Origin: Actinacidiphila oryziradicis
Lineage (GTDB): Bacteria > Actinomycetota > Actinomycetes > Streptomycetales > Streptomycetaceae
Length of the DNA: 64,000 bases
Reading direction: 5' to 3'
Assembly (NCBI RefSeq): GCF_005047355.1
Contig: NZ_SUMC01000031.1
Coordinates: forward strand, 48,498 to 112,497
The position numbers were made by a program, and so were the translations under genes. Below, piece by piece: positions 16,299 to 24,674 of the stretch. Every line of letters begins with the position of its first letter. The first letter of the stretch is position 1. The notes under the pieces were generated by a model. The model made no database searches, had not been told where the DNA came from, and saw only the letters and a list, made by a program, of their open reading frames with translations.

Positions 16299-16516
16299 CT
16301 AGGCCCTGTCCGGGCGATCTCCGTGGGAGAAGGAGCGGGGTCTGGTGCCTGCGATCGCAAGGCGGAGGAAGGAAGCGACGCCCTGCTCGAGCGGAGCCGA
16401 GAGCTTGGGGGAGTCGTTGACTGACGACGACGCCGCGAGCTCCCCCAGCTACCGCTGGGAGGTGCCCCCAGCGCCAGGGCACGCGACGCCGCGGAGATCG
16501 CCCGGACAGGGCCTAG
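16299..16516. repeat. Palindromic intergenic element with perfect 25-bp terminal inverted repeats (copy 2)
   Basis: The left end, CTAGGCCCTGTCCGGGC continuing GATCTCCG, is repeated exactly inverted at 16492-16516. The 218-bp element has no ORF. Its interior carries GGAGCGGGG, GCAAGGCGGAGG and CTCGAGCGGAGCCGAGAG blocks that recur at 38690-38945. The 428-bp gap between the LacI and HtrA-like genes is this element plus the HtrA promoter. Confidence 0.85.
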
Positions 16517-16618
16517 GGGGCCGGAGCCGCACCGCCGCTCGCCGCAAAAGCGTTTGAATGGGCGGCAACAGCGTGACCTGCGGTTGTCTGGACGGCGTAA
16601 AGATGCGGCCTGACCTGC

Positions 16619-16641
16619 GGGTTCGCTACTTATACGAACCC
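16619..16641. promoter_or_regulatory. Perfect 7-bp inverted repeat upstream of the HtrA-like gene
   Basis: GGGTTCG (16619-16625) and CGAACCC (16635-16641) flank CTACTTATA. A direct repeat TGACCTGCGG (16574 and 16611) lies just upstream. These may bind a second regulator in addition to the triple repeat at 16662. Confidence 0.4.
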
Positions 16642-16661
16642 TATGAACTTCTACCGCGACT

Positions 16662-16688
16662 CTCAGCGGGCACTCAGGAAGCTCTCAT
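16662..16688 (+). promoter_or_regulatory. Triple 11-bp direct repeat, OmpR-type operator of the HtrA-like gene
   Basis: CTCAG (16662), CTCAG (16673) and CTCAT (16684) are spaced exactly 11 bp apart, one helical turn each. The last unit ends 23 nt before the ATG at 16712. The same arrangement with the same 23-nt distance precedes galU. Confidence 0.65.
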
Positions 16689-16711
16689 CTTCAGGTCGCA
16701 AAGTCATAGCC

Positions 16712-17812
16712 ATGGACGAGAACACCCACCGCAGCAGCAGCGCATACGACCCGCAGCAGCCTTATGGCAGCGGTGGGTACCACGGTTCCTACCCGCCCCC
16801 GCCCCCGTACGTGCCGCAGGAGCCGGTCACCACGCCGGCTGGCATGACGGTCTGGCCCAGTGCCGAGGGCACCGGCAGCGGCAGCGGCATCCCGGAGGGC
16901 CCGGCGCCGGCGCATGTGAAGCGCAAGCCGCGCCGCCCGATCGCGCTGCTGGCCGCCGTGGCGCTCGTGTCCGGCCTGATCGGCGGCGGAACGGCCGCGC
17001 TGGTCGGGAACATGACGTCGACGCAGGCTACGACGATGACCACGACGAAGGTGGTGAACGCCAGCTCCAGCAGCAGCGGCGTCGCCGCGATCGCGTCGGC
17101 CGTCAGCCCCAGCATCGTGGAGATCACCGCGAGCTCCTCCGCCGGCGAGGCCACCGGCTCCGGGGTGATCATCACCAGCGGCGGCGAGATCGTCACCAAC
17201 AACCACGTGATCACCGGCGCGTCGAGCATCAAGGTCGCCTTCAGCAACGGCAAGACCGCCACCGCGACCGTCGTGGGCACCGACAAGAACAAGGACCTCG
17301 CGCTGATCAAGGCGCAGAGCGTCAGTGGCCTCACCACCGCCACCCTCGGCGACTCCTCCGGCGTCACCGTCGGCGACGAGGTCGTCGCGATCGGCTCGCC
17401 GGAGGGCCTGACCGGCACCGTCACCAGCGGCATCATCTCCGCGCTCAACCGTGATGTGACAGTCTCGACAGAGGACAACTCCCAGTCGCAGAGCCAGGGC
17501 GGCGGCGGAGGAGGCGGGCGCGGCCAGTGGCCGTTCTCCTTCGGCGGCCAGCAGTACAACGGCACGACCGGCTCCTCCACCACCACCTACAAGGCCCTGC
17601 AGACCGACGCCGCGCTCAACCCGGGTAACTCCGGCGGCGCACTGATCAACATGAGCGGCCAGATCATCGGCATCAACTCCGCGATGTACTCGGCGAGCTC
17701 CTCCTCGTCCAGCTCCAGCGGCTCCGGCAGCATCGGCCTGGGCTTCGCCATCCCGATCAACACCGTCAAGTCCGACCTCGCCACCCTGCGGTCGGGCGGC
17801 ACCAGCAACTAA
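16712..17812 (+). CDS. HtrA/DegP-like membrane-anchored serine protease without PDZ domain
   Basis: 366 aa from ATG 16712; an ATG at 16643 would place the operator repeats inside the gene. A Pro/Tyr-rich cytoplasmic segment precedes one span (ALLAAVALVSGLIGGGTAAL). The trypsin-like domain has the triad H in NNHVITG, D in NKDLALIK and S in NPGNSGGAL. Two low-complexity loops (Gln/Gly-rich and a Ser run) are inserted, and the protein stops after the protease domain, so no PDZ. HtrA proteins degrade or refold misfolded exported proteins. No ribosome site is visible; the mRNA may be leaderless. Two two-component systems follow. Confidence 0.88.
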   Translation: MDENTHRSSSAYDPQQPYGSGGYHGSYPPPPPYVPQEPVTTPAGMTVWPSAEGTGSGSGIPEGPAPAHVKRKPRRPIALLAAVALVSGLIGGGTAALVGNMTSTQATTMTTTKVVNASSSSSGVAAIASAVSPSIVEITASSSAGEATGSGVIITSGGEIVTNNHVITGASSIKVAFSNGKTATATVVGTDKNKDLALIKAQSVSGLTTATLGDSSGVTVGDEVVAIGSPEGLTGTVTSGIISALNRDVTVSTEDNSQSQSQGGGGGGGRGQWPFSFGGQQYNGTTGSSTTTYKALQTDAALNPGNSGGALINMSGQIIGINSAMYSASSSSSSSSGSGSIGLGFAIPINTVKSDLATLRSGGTSN

Positions 17813-17852
17813 GAGGCCGCCCGACCCAGCAGCCAGCACCCAGGAGGGCATC

Positions 17853-18053
17853 ATGATCCGCACTGCCCAGCACGCCTCCACCGTCCGCACCGGCCCCGCC
17901 GACCTGGACCTCCCCTTCGCCCTCGCACTGACCCACTACGAGCCCACCAGCCCCGAGGCCGGCACCACCCGGGCCCCCGAGGTCCCGGCGGCCCCGCACG
18001 CCCGCCGCCGCCACACCGCGCGGCGTCGCCGCACAGCCGCCGCACAGGGCTGA
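17853..18053 (+). CDS. Small Arg-rich protein, 66 aa, unknown
   Basis: ATG 17853 is preceded by CAGGAGG at ideal spacing, the strongest ribosome site in this stretch. The product has no signal peptide, a central LDLPFALALTHYEP segment and a very basic end (RRRHTARRRRTAA). It lies 40 bp after the protease gene and may be cotranscribed. I recognise no family. Confidence 0.55.
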   Translation: MIRTAQHASTVRTGPADLDLPFALALTHYEPTSPEAGTTRAPEVPAAPHARRRHTARRRRTAAAQG

Positions 18054-18129
18054 ATGCGAGCCTGTCCGGAGGTCAAGGACGGCACGGCCGGCCCGGTCCG
18101 CCGGCTCCGTGGGAGGCTTTGCCAACCCC

Positions 18130-18148
18130 ATGCACGCCGATCGTGCAT
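18130..18148. promoter_or_regulatory. Perfect inverted repeat before response regulator 1
   Basis: ATGCACG and CGTGCAT flank CCGAT, 55 bp before the response-regulator start at 18203. It may be an operator; it is unlike the 11-bp direct repeats of the neighbouring genes. Confidence 0.4.
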
Positions 18149-18202
18149 CCTTGAGATCCGAACAAGACCCAGCAGCAGCCCCACGGAGTGAGGTCCCCAC
18201 CG

Positions 18203-18943
18203 ATGAGCCCGGCCGAGAACGGCGACGCCCCCGCCCGCATCCTGATCGTGGACGATGAGCCGGCCGTCCGAGAGGCCCTGAGGCGGAGCCTTGCCTTCGA
18301 GGGGTACGAGGCCGCGCTCGCCGCCGACGGGCTGGCCGCCCTGGAACAGGTCGGCCAGTACCAGCCGGACGCCATCATCCTCGACGTGCTCATGCCACGT
18401 ATGGACGGCCTCACCACCGCCCGCCGGCTCCGTGCCGGAGGTGTCACCGTCCCGATCCTCATGCTCACCGCCCGCGACACCGTCGGCGACCGCGTCACCG
18501 GCCTCGACGCCGGCGCCGACGACTACCTCGTCAAGCCGTTCGAGCTCGACGAGCTCCTCGCCCGGCTCCGGGCCCTGCTGCGCCGCAGCTCCTACGCGAG
18601 CGCCGCGCTCGGCGCCGACGAGGCCGAGAACGATGTCCTCTCCTTCGCCGACCTCCGCATGGACACCACCACCCGCGAGGTCAGCCGCGGCGGCACCCCG
18701 GTCGAACTGACCCGCACCGAGTACACGCTGCTGGAGATGTTCCTCGCGCACCCGCGCCAGGTCCTCACCCGCGAGCAGATCCTCAAGGCCGTCTGGGGCT
18801 TCGACTTCGAACCGAGCTCCAACTCCCTCGACGTCTACGTCATGTACCTGCGCCGCAAGACCGAGATCGGCAGCCTGCCCCGGCTCGTCCATACGGTACG
18901 CGGAGTGGGGTACGTACTCCGGTCCACGGAGGGCAAAAGCTGA
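18203..18943 (+). CDS. OmpR-family response regulator (system 1)
   Basis: 246 aa from ATG 18203 with GGAGTGAGG upstream. Receiver domain: DD at 17-18, phospho-acceptor D61 (IILDVLMP), T89 and K111 (DYLVKPFE). The winged helix follows (ELTRTEYTLLEMFLAHPRQVL; SLDVYVMYLRRKTEIG). It overlaps the kinase start by one base. It resembles the regulator at 20739 closely, pointing to duplication. It is a candidate reader of the 11-bp triple repeats nearby; CutR-type regulators in Streptomyces are known to control HtrA-family genes. Confidence 0.92.
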   Translation: MSPAENGDAPARILIVDDEPAVREALRRSLAFEGYEAALAADGLAALEQVGQYQPDAIILDVLMPRMDGLTTARRLRAGGVTVPILMLTARDTVGDRVTGLDAGADDYLVKPFELDELLARLRALLRRSSYASAALGADEAENDVLSFADLRMDTTTREVSRGGTPVELTRTEYTLLEMFLAHPRQVLTREQILKAVWGFDFEPSSNSLDVYVMYLRRKTEIGSLPRLVHTVRGVGYVLRSTEGKS

Positions 18944-20577
18944 TGGGCCAATTCCGGCCGCAACCGCCGTCCGCGCCGCTCCCCCCGGCCATGCCCCCGC
19001 CGCAGACGGCCATGCCGCAGCCCCCGGCGCCGGCGCCGCAACAGGGCCGCTCCCGGCGGCGCCGCAAGCACAACCGCGTCCTGCGGTTCCGCTCGCTGCC
19101 GCTGCGGTCCCGGCTGGCGATGCTGACGGCGGGGGCGGTGGCGGTCGCCGTAGCAGCGTCGGCGTTGGCTTGCTGGCTCATCACCCAGAACCAGCTGATG
19201 CAGCAATTCAACCAGTCGCTGCACACATCGGATCCGACTCAGCAGATCGTAAAGGTCCTGAGCCAGACCGGCAGCTGTCTGTCCAAGCCACTCACCGGGG
19301 ACGCTGCAGTGAAGGCGGGCGGCAACGGGTTCAACCCGACCAAGTTCTCCGTACAGCTCGTCCTCGCCAGCGGCCAGACCTGCTGGATCATGGGCGATGA
19401 AACCATCCCGGTCAAGGACACGGACAAGCAGATAGCTGCGACGGCGACGAGCCTGGACAGCGGCCCGACAGGGAATCACAGCTTGGGCGGGAGCCGCCGC
19501 CCGGGCAGCCAGGGCAGCATGCATACCGTGACGACCAAGAGCGGCACCGAGCTGGAGGTCCTCACCAAGGCCGCGAGCCCCGCGGTCACCGCACTCCTCG
19601 GGCAGGGCACCGCGGTCATGGTGGCCAGCCCCCTGAGCAGCGTCACCGACCCCCTCAACACCCTCGCGCTCGTCATGGCCATCGTGACCGGAGCCGGCGT
19701 GCTCGTCGCGGCCACCGCCGGCCTGGTGATCGCCCGCGCCGGGCTCAAGCCCGTCGACCGCCTGACGGCGACCGTCGAGCGCATCGCCCGGACCGAGGAC
19801 CTGAGCATCCGCATCCCCATCGACGGGGAGGACGAGATCGCCCGCCTGGGCGCATCGTTCAATTCGATGACCGCCCGCCTGGCGGCCTCCCGGGAGCTGC
19901 AGCAGCAGCTCATCGCCGACGCCGGACACGAGCTGCGCACACCGCTCACCTCCCTCCGTACCAACGTCGAGCTGCTGGAGCGCAGCGAGGCGACCGGCCG
20001 CGCGCTGCCACCGGAGGACCGCGAGGCGCTGCTCGACTCCGTGAAGGCACAGATGTCGGAGCTGGCCTCGCTCATCGGCGACCTGCAGGAGCTGTCGCGC
20101 CCCGACACCAACCCGGCCGGCAGCCCGCTGCAGGTCGTGGCGTTCCACGAAGTCACGGAGATCGCGCTGCAGCGGGCCCGGCTGCGTGCCCAGGACATCA
20201 AGATCCTCGCAGAGGTCACGCCCTGGTATGTCAAGGCCGAGCCGGCCGCCCTGGAGCGGGCGATCGTGAATCTCCTGGACAACGCTGTGAAGTTCAGCCC
20301 GCCGCAGGGCACCGTCGAGGTCAATCTGTACGGCGGCGAGCTCACCGTACGTGACCACGGTCCCGGCATCGCGCCGGAGGAGCTGCCGCACGTCTTCGAA
20401 CGCTTCTGGCGGTCGACCTCGGCCCGCGCGCTGCCCGGCAGCGGTCTGGGGCTGTCCATCGTGGCCCGCACCGTCCAGCAGGCGGGCGGTGTGGTGGGCC
20501 TGCACCGGGCGCACGGCGGCGGCACCATGGCCGTCATGCGGCTGCCGGGGTCATCGGTCCCGCCACCGGAACTTTAG
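18943..20577 (+). CDS. Sensor histidine kinase (system 1) with two extracytoplasmic cysteines
   Basis: 544 aa. A Pro-rich cytoplasmic N-terminus precedes TM1 (about 57-80). The external sensor domain (about 81-240) contains C112 and C147. TM2 (about 241-264) and HAMP follow. The kinase core has H329 (H box AGHELRTPL), N box NLLDNAVKFSP, G1 DHGPGIA, F box FERFWRS and G2 GSGLGLSIV. Paired cysteines suggest disulfide sensing outside the membrane. It is cotranscribed with the regulator at 18203. Confidence 0.93.
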   Translation: MGQFRPQPPSAPLPPAMPPPQTAMPQPPAPAPQQGRSRRRRKHNRVLRFRSLPLRSRLAMLTAGAVAVAVAASALACWLITQNQLMQQFNQSLHTSDPTQQIVKVLSQTGSCLSKPLTGDAAVKAGGNGFNPTKFSVQLVLASGQTCWIMGDETIPVKDTDKQIAATATSLDSGPTGNHSLGGSRRPGSQGSMHTVTTKSGTELEVLTKAASPAVTALLGQGTAVMVASPLSSVTDPLNTLALVMAIVTGAGVLVAATAGLVIARAGLKPVDRLTATVERIARTEDLSIRIPIDGEDEIARLGASFNSMTARLAASRELQQQLIADAGHELRTPLTSLRTNVELLERSEATGRALPPEDREALLDSVKAQMSELASLIGDLQELSRPDTNPAGSPLQVVAFHEVTEIALQRARLRAQDIKILAEVTPWYVKAEPAALERAIVNLLDNAVKFSPPQGTVEVNLYGGELTVRDHGPGIAPEELPHVFERFWRSTSARALPGSGLGLSIVARTVQQAGGVVGLHRAHGGGTMAVMRLPGSSVPPPEL

Positions 20578-20616
20578 GGGCCTGGAGGGCGAAAGCCCCC
20601 GGAAACCCATCCGAAT

Positions 20617-20656
20617 TTTTCACCACCCCTCGGAACTTTTCACCACCCTTCGGAAC
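20617..20656 (+). repeat. Two tandem 20-bp repeats upstream of response regulator 2
   Basis: TTTTCACCACCC(C/T)TCGGAAC occurs twice head to tail, about 80 bp before the regulator start. A short GGGC-GAAA-GCCC hairpin at the end of the kinase gene lies just before it. The 20-bp period places both copies on about the same face of the helix, so this could be a binding site. Confidence 0.55.
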
Positions 20657-20738
20657 TTAAGAAACACGTAGCGGATTCTGCAGTTCCGCACATGTATCTC
20701 TCAGGCTATTCACAGAATTACCCGGAACGGTGAACCGC

Positions 20739-21509
20739 ATGCACGCTACGGACTCGGCCCAGAGCGAGAACCCCGCTCGCATCCTGATCGTCGACGATGA
20801 GCCGGCGGTCAGAGAGGCGCTCGCCCGCAGCCTGGAGTTCGAGGGCTACCTGGTGGACACCGCGACGGACGGCATGGATGCTCTGGAGCAGCTGGAACAC
20901 GACCATCCGGATCTGATCCTCCTCGACGTCATGATGCCCGTCCTCGACGGCCTCGCCGCGGCCCGCCGGATCAGGGCCAAGGGCGACACCGTGCCGATCC
21001 TGATGCTCACCGCCCGTGACGCGATCGGCGACCGGATCGTTGGCCTCGACAACGGCGCCGACGACTACCTGCCCAAGCCCTTCGCGGGCGACGAGCTCCT
21101 CGCCCGCGTCCGCGCCCTGCTCCGGCGCAGCGCGCTCCCCGCCGCCGTCTCCACGCCGCGCAAGGGGCGCCATGCCGCCCCCACCAGCACGAGCCGGATG
21201 GAGTTCGAGGACGTCGCCATGGACCTGAGCACCCGGGAGGTCACCCGGGCAGGCAAGCGGCTCGACCTCACCAAGACGGAATACGCGCTGCTCAAGCTCT
21301 TTATGTCGCACCCCAGGCAGGTGCTCAGCCGGGCCGCCATCCTCCGCGATGTCTGGGGCTTCGACTTCGAGCCCACCTCCAACACCCTCGACGTCTACGT
21401 CATGTACCTACGCCGCAAGACCGAGTCCGGCAGCCTGCCCCGCATCATCCACACCGAGCGCGGCACCGGCTATGTGCTGCGCGCGTCAAAGGACTACGAG
21501 GTCCGCTGA
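20739..21509 (+). CDS. OmpR-family response regulator (system 2)
   Basis: 256 aa from ATG 20739; a GTG at 20730 is in frame but too near the GGAA. The receiver has DD at 19-20, D63 (ILLDVMMPV) and the K of DYLPKPF. A 30-residue linker leads to the winged helix (LTKTEYALLKLFMSHPRQVLS; TLDVYVMYLRRKTESG). DedA starts 3 bp after its stop. Its kinase is not adjacent but two genes on, after dedA and galU. Confidence 0.92.
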   Translation: MHATDSAQSENPARILIVDDEPAVREALARSLEFEGYLVDTATDGMDALEQLEHDHPDLILLDVMMPVLDGLAAARRIRAKGDTVPILMLTARDAIGDRIVGLDNGADDYLPKPFAGDELLARVRALLRRSALPAAVSTPRKGRHAAPTSTSRMEFEDVAMDLSTREVTRAGKRLDLTKTEYALLKLFMSHPRQVLSRAAILRDVWGFDFEPTSNTLDVYVMYLRRKTESGSLPRIIHTERGTGYVLRASKDYEVR

Positions 21510-21512
21510 GCC

Positions 21513-22148
21513 ATGCTCGACTCCAACCACCTGATCTCCGTATTCGGGCTGCTCGGCGTCCTGGCGATCGTCTTCGCCGAGTCCGGGCTCCTGATCGGTT
21601 TCTTCCTCCCCGGCGATTCCATCCTCTTCACCGCCGGCCTGCTGATCTCCCAGCACCAGATCGTCCACCAGCCCCTGTGGCTCGTCTGCCTCCTCATCTC
21701 CGTCGCCGCCGTCCTCGGCGACCAGGCCGGCTATCTCTTCGGCCGCAAAGTCGGGCCCGCCCTCTTCCGGCGGCCGGACTCCCGTCTCTTCAAGCAGGAG
21801 TATGTCGGCAAGGCCCACGCCTTCTTCGAGCACCACGGTCCCAAGGCCCTGGTGCTGGCCCGCTTCATCCCCGTCGTACGGACCTTCACGCCGATCCTCG
21901 CGGGTGTCAGCGGCATGGCGTACCGCACCTTCGTGGTCTTCAACGTCCTGGGCGGCGTGCTGTGGGGCGCCGGGGTGACCGTGGCCGGTTACTTCCTGGG
22001 GCAGATCGCCTTCATCCGGGACCACATCGACGTGGTCCTCATCGCGGTCGTCGTCCTCTCCGTCGCGCCGCCGATCGCCGGGGCGGTGCGCGGCTCGCTG
22101 CGCTCGCGTAACCTGCGCCCGCGGGACGTCAGGTCGGACGCCACGTAA
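21513..22148 (+). CDS. DedA-family membrane protein
   Basis: 211 aa, polytopic. Family marks are an acidic FAESGLLIGFFLPGDSIL near the N-terminus, GDQAGYLFGRKVG, and the double-Arg signature LARFIPVVRTFTPILAG. Some DedA proteins (UptA/PopT type) return undecaprenyl phosphate across the membrane. Given the adjacent GT2-GtrA and GT39 genes, which use polyprenyl-phosphate sugars, a carrier-recycling role fits well, but it is inference. Tightly linked to response regulator 2. Confidence 0.9.
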   Translation: MLDSNHLISVFGLLGVLAIVFAESGLLIGFFLPGDSILFTAGLLISQHQIVHQPLWLVCLLISVAAVLGDQAGYLFGRKVGPALFRRPDSRLFKQEYVGKAHAFFEHHGPKALVLARFIPVVRTFTPILAGVSGMAYRTFVVFNVLGGVLWGAGVTVAGYFLGQIAFIRDHIDVVLIAVVVLSVAPPIAGAVRGSLRSRNLRPRDVRSDAT

Positions 22149-22182
22149 CGCCAAAGTTACAAATTCCCTTTTTGCAGCCCAG

Positions 22183-22209
22183 CTCAGCGGGAATTCAGAG
22201 CCTTCTCAT
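22183..22209 (+). promoter_or_regulatory. Triple 11-bp direct repeat, OmpR-type operator of galU
   Basis: CTCAG (22183), TTCAG (22194) and CTCAT (22205), exactly 11 bp apart, end 23 nt before the galU ATG at 22233. The spacing and first units (CTCAGCGGG) match the HtrA-like operator. Confidence 0.65.
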
Positions 22210-22232
22210 TCCCGTGGTACAGCATTCCTTCC

Positions 22233-23192
22233 ATGACTCTCCCCCACGCCTCTGCCGGCCACAGCGTCAGGAAGGCCGTCGTCCCCGCGGCGGGCCTCGG
22301 CACCCGTTTCCTCCCAGCGACCAAGGCCACTCCGAAAGAGATGCTGCCCGTCGTCGACAAGCCGGCCATCCAGTACGTCGTGGAGGAGGCCGCAGCCGCC
22401 GGGCTGGAGGACATCCTCATGGTCACCGGCCGTAACAAGCGGGCGATCGAGGACCACTTCGACAACAACGCCGAACTGGAGCGCGTCCTGGAGGCCAAGG
22501 GCGACACCGCCCGTCTGGAGGCCGTGCGCAGCGTCACCCGGCTCGCCCGCCTGCACCACGTCCGCCAGGGCGACCCGCTGGGCCTCGGCCACGCCGTGCT
22601 GTGCGCACGCGCCCACGTCGGGTACGAGCCTTTCGCCGTCCTGCTCGGCGACGACCTGATCGACGAGCGCGAGACGCTGCTCAGCCAGATGCTGGACGTG
22701 CGGGCCCGCTACGGCGGCAGCGTCGTCGCGCTGATGGAGGTGGACCCGGCCCAGATCCACCTCTACGGCTGCGCGGCCGTCAAGCCGACCGCCGAGGACG
22801 GCGTGGTGCGCGTCTCGGGCCTGGTCGAGAAACCGTCCCCCGAGGACGCCCCCAGCAACTACGCGGTGATCGGCCGCTACGTCCTGGACCCGGCGGTCTT
22901 CGACGTACTGGCCCGCACCGTCCCCGGCCGCGGCGGCGAGATCCAGCTCACCGACGCCATCCAGGAACTGTCCTCGCTGGACAGCCCCGGCGGCCCGGTG
23001 CACGGCGTGGTCTTCACGGGCCTGCGGTACGACACCGGCGACCGCGCCGATTACCTCCGTACCGTCGTACGGCTGGCATGCGACCGCCCGGACCTGGGTC
23101 CGGAGTTCCGAAGCTGGCTGAAGGAGTTCGTCAAGGACTTCACGGCGACCCTGCCCGAGAGCGACCTGGAAGGTAGGCGGCTCGCCGCCTGA
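22233..23192 (+). CDS. galU: UTP-glucose-1-phosphate uridylyltransferase
   Basis: 319 aa. It has the nucleotidyltransferase signature AAGLGTRFLPATKATPKEM and the uridine/metal segment LLGDDLIDE, with VEKP and GGEIQLTDAI later. GalU makes UDP-glucose from UTP and glucose-1-phosphate. Here it sits inside a two-component/glycosyltransferase block, so it probably feeds the GT2 enzyme at 24675. No Shine-Dalgarno is visible between the operator repeat and the ATG. Kinase 2 follows after 6 bp. Confidence 0.94.
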   Translation: MTLPHASAGHSVRKAVVPAAGLGTRFLPATKATPKEMLPVVDKPAIQYVVEEAAAAGLEDILMVTGRNKRAIEDHFDNNAELERVLEAKGDTARLEAVRSVTRLARLHHVRQGDPLGLGHAVLCARAHVGYEPFAVLLGDDLIDERETLLSQMLDVRARYGGSVVALMEVDPAQIHLYGCAAVKPTAEDGVVRVSGLVEKPSPEDAPSNYAVIGRYVLDPAVFDVLARTVPGRGGEIQLTDAIQELSSLDSPGGPVHGVVFTGLRYDTGDRADYLRTVVRLACDRPDLGPEFRSWLKEFVKDFTATLPESDLEGRRLAA

Positions 23193-23198
23193 GAAGCA

Positions 23199-24602
23199 AT
23201 GATCAGCAGACTGCCGCTCCGTGCCCGTCTGGCACTGCTCACCGCCGCCGCCGTCGCCATCGCCATCGGGGCGTCGGCGGCGGCGTGCTGGTACATCACC
23301 GCCAACGAGCTCAGGGGCGACCTCGACAGTTCGCTGACCACCGCCATGATCTCAATGGGTTGGGTCGACAACCTGAACAAGCGGTGCGGCGGCACACCCC
23401 CGGACACCGAGCAAAACGCGCCACCGGCCCGCATCACCGGCCAGATGCTGAAGTCGGACGGCACCCGCTGCATCGACTCCGAGGACACCGCCATCCAGGT
23501 CACCGCCTCCGACCTCGCCGTGGCCGCCAACAAGAAGGCCAAGCCGGTGCTGCGGACGGGCATCCGGGACAACGGGACACGCGTCCGCGTCCTCACCCTC
23601 CACACCCCCCGCGGCGCCACCATGATGATCGCCCGGCCGATGAGCGAGCTCGAGGATCCGCTCAACAGGCTCGGGGTCCTCCTCGGCGTCGTCGGCGGCG
23701 GCGGCATCCTCACCGCACTGGGCACCGGCCTGCTCGTCGCCCGCTCCGCGCTGCGCCCGGTGAACCGGCTCACCGCCGCCGTCGAGCACATCGCCCGCAC
23801 CGAGGACCTCAAGGTCCGCATCCCGGTGAGCGGCCGCGACGAGATCGCCAGGCTCAGCCAGTCGTTCAACAGCATGACCGCCGCCCTGGAAAGCTCCCGC
23901 GACCACCAGCAGCGCCTGATCGCCGACGCCGGCCATGAACTGCGCACCCCGCTCACCTCGTTGCGGGCCAACATCGACCTGCTCGTACGCAGCAACCAGA
24001 CCGGCCGCCCCATCCCCGCCCACAAGCGGGACGCTCTCCTCGGCAGCCTCCAGGCCCAGACCACCGAGCTGACCAGCCTCATCGGCGACCTCCTCGAACT
24101 CTCCCGGCCCGAGGCCATCCAGCCCACCACCGCGGCCCCCACCCCCCTGCACAACTCCGTGGACCGGGCCCTGCAACGGGCCCGGCTGCGCGGACCGCAC
24201 ATCTCCTTCGTCACCGATGTGCAGCCCTGGTACGTCCAGGGCGACCCGGCGTCCCTGGAGCGCGCGGTGGTGAATCTGCTGGACAACGCCGTCAAGTTCA
24301 GTCCGCCCGGCGGCCGTATCGAAGTCCAGCTGCGCAAGGGCGAGCTGACCGTGCGTGACTACGGCCCCGGCATCTCGGCCGAGGAGCTGCCGCACGTCTT
24401 CGAACGCTTCTGGCGGTCGCCCAGCGCCCGCAGCATGCCCGGCAGCGGCCTCGGACTGTCGATCGTGGCCCACACCGTGCAGCGCTCCGGCGGCTCGGTG
24501 GCGCTGCAACCCGCCTACGGAGGCGGCACGATGGCCCGTATCCATCTGCCCGGAGCCCCTCAGGCGACCTCCGGAATCGGCCATCTTGTGACTGGCCTGT
24601 GA
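23199..24602 (+). CDS. Sensor histidine kinase (system 2) with two extracytoplasmic cysteines
   Basis: 467 aa. TM1 is at about 11-33, the sensor domain at about 34-155 with C63 and C91, and TM2 at about 157-180, followed by HAMP. Phospho-acceptor H246 lies in AGHELRTPL; NLLDNAVKFSP, DYGPGIS, FERFWRS and GSGLGLSIV are all present. It is a clear paralogue of the kinase at 18943, lacks the Pro-rich extension, and keeps a Cys pair although the sensor sequence has diverged. Cotranscribed with galU; its regulator is the gene at 20739. Confidence 0.92.
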   Translation: MISRLPLRARLALLTAAAVAIAIGASAAACWYITANELRGDLDSSLTTAMISMGWVDNLNKRCGGTPPDTEQNAPPARITGQMLKSDGTRCIDSEDTAIQVTASDLAVAANKKAKPVLRTGIRDNGTRVRVLTLHTPRGATMMIARPMSELEDPLNRLGVLLGVVGGGGILTALGTGLLVARSALRPVNRLTAAVEHIARTEDLKVRIPVSGRDEIARLSQSFNSMTAALESSRDHQQRLIADAGHELRTPLTSLRANIDLLVRSNQTGRPIPAHKRDALLGSLQAQTTELTSLIGDLLELSRPEAIQPTTAAPTPLHNSVDRALQRARLRGPHISFVTDVQPWYVQGDPASLERAVVNLLDNAVKFSPPGGRIEVQLRKGELTVRDYGPGISAEELPHVFERFWRSPSARSMPGSGLGLSIVAHTVQRSGGSVALQPAYGGGTMARIHLPGAPQATSGIGHLVTGL

Positions 24603-24674
24603 GCTTTCTGATTCTCATCTTCCGCTAACTGAGCTCACAGAGGCCTTCCAGATCCGGCCGTCAGAGTCCTTGAC

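Noticed and set aside
18835..20514. A 559-codon open frame antisense to kinase 1
   Set aside because: The sense strand encodes an intact kinase with all boxes; the antisense frame has no ribosome site and no recognisable motif.
20690..20739. A triple 11-bp repeat before regulator 2
   Set aside because: CTCAG and TTCAC occur but 9 bp apart; the period does not hold.
24602..24674. A fifth triple 11-bp repeat before the GT2-GtrA gene
   Set aside because: CTCAT and CTCAC are present but 20 bp apart; no third unit is in phase on either strand.
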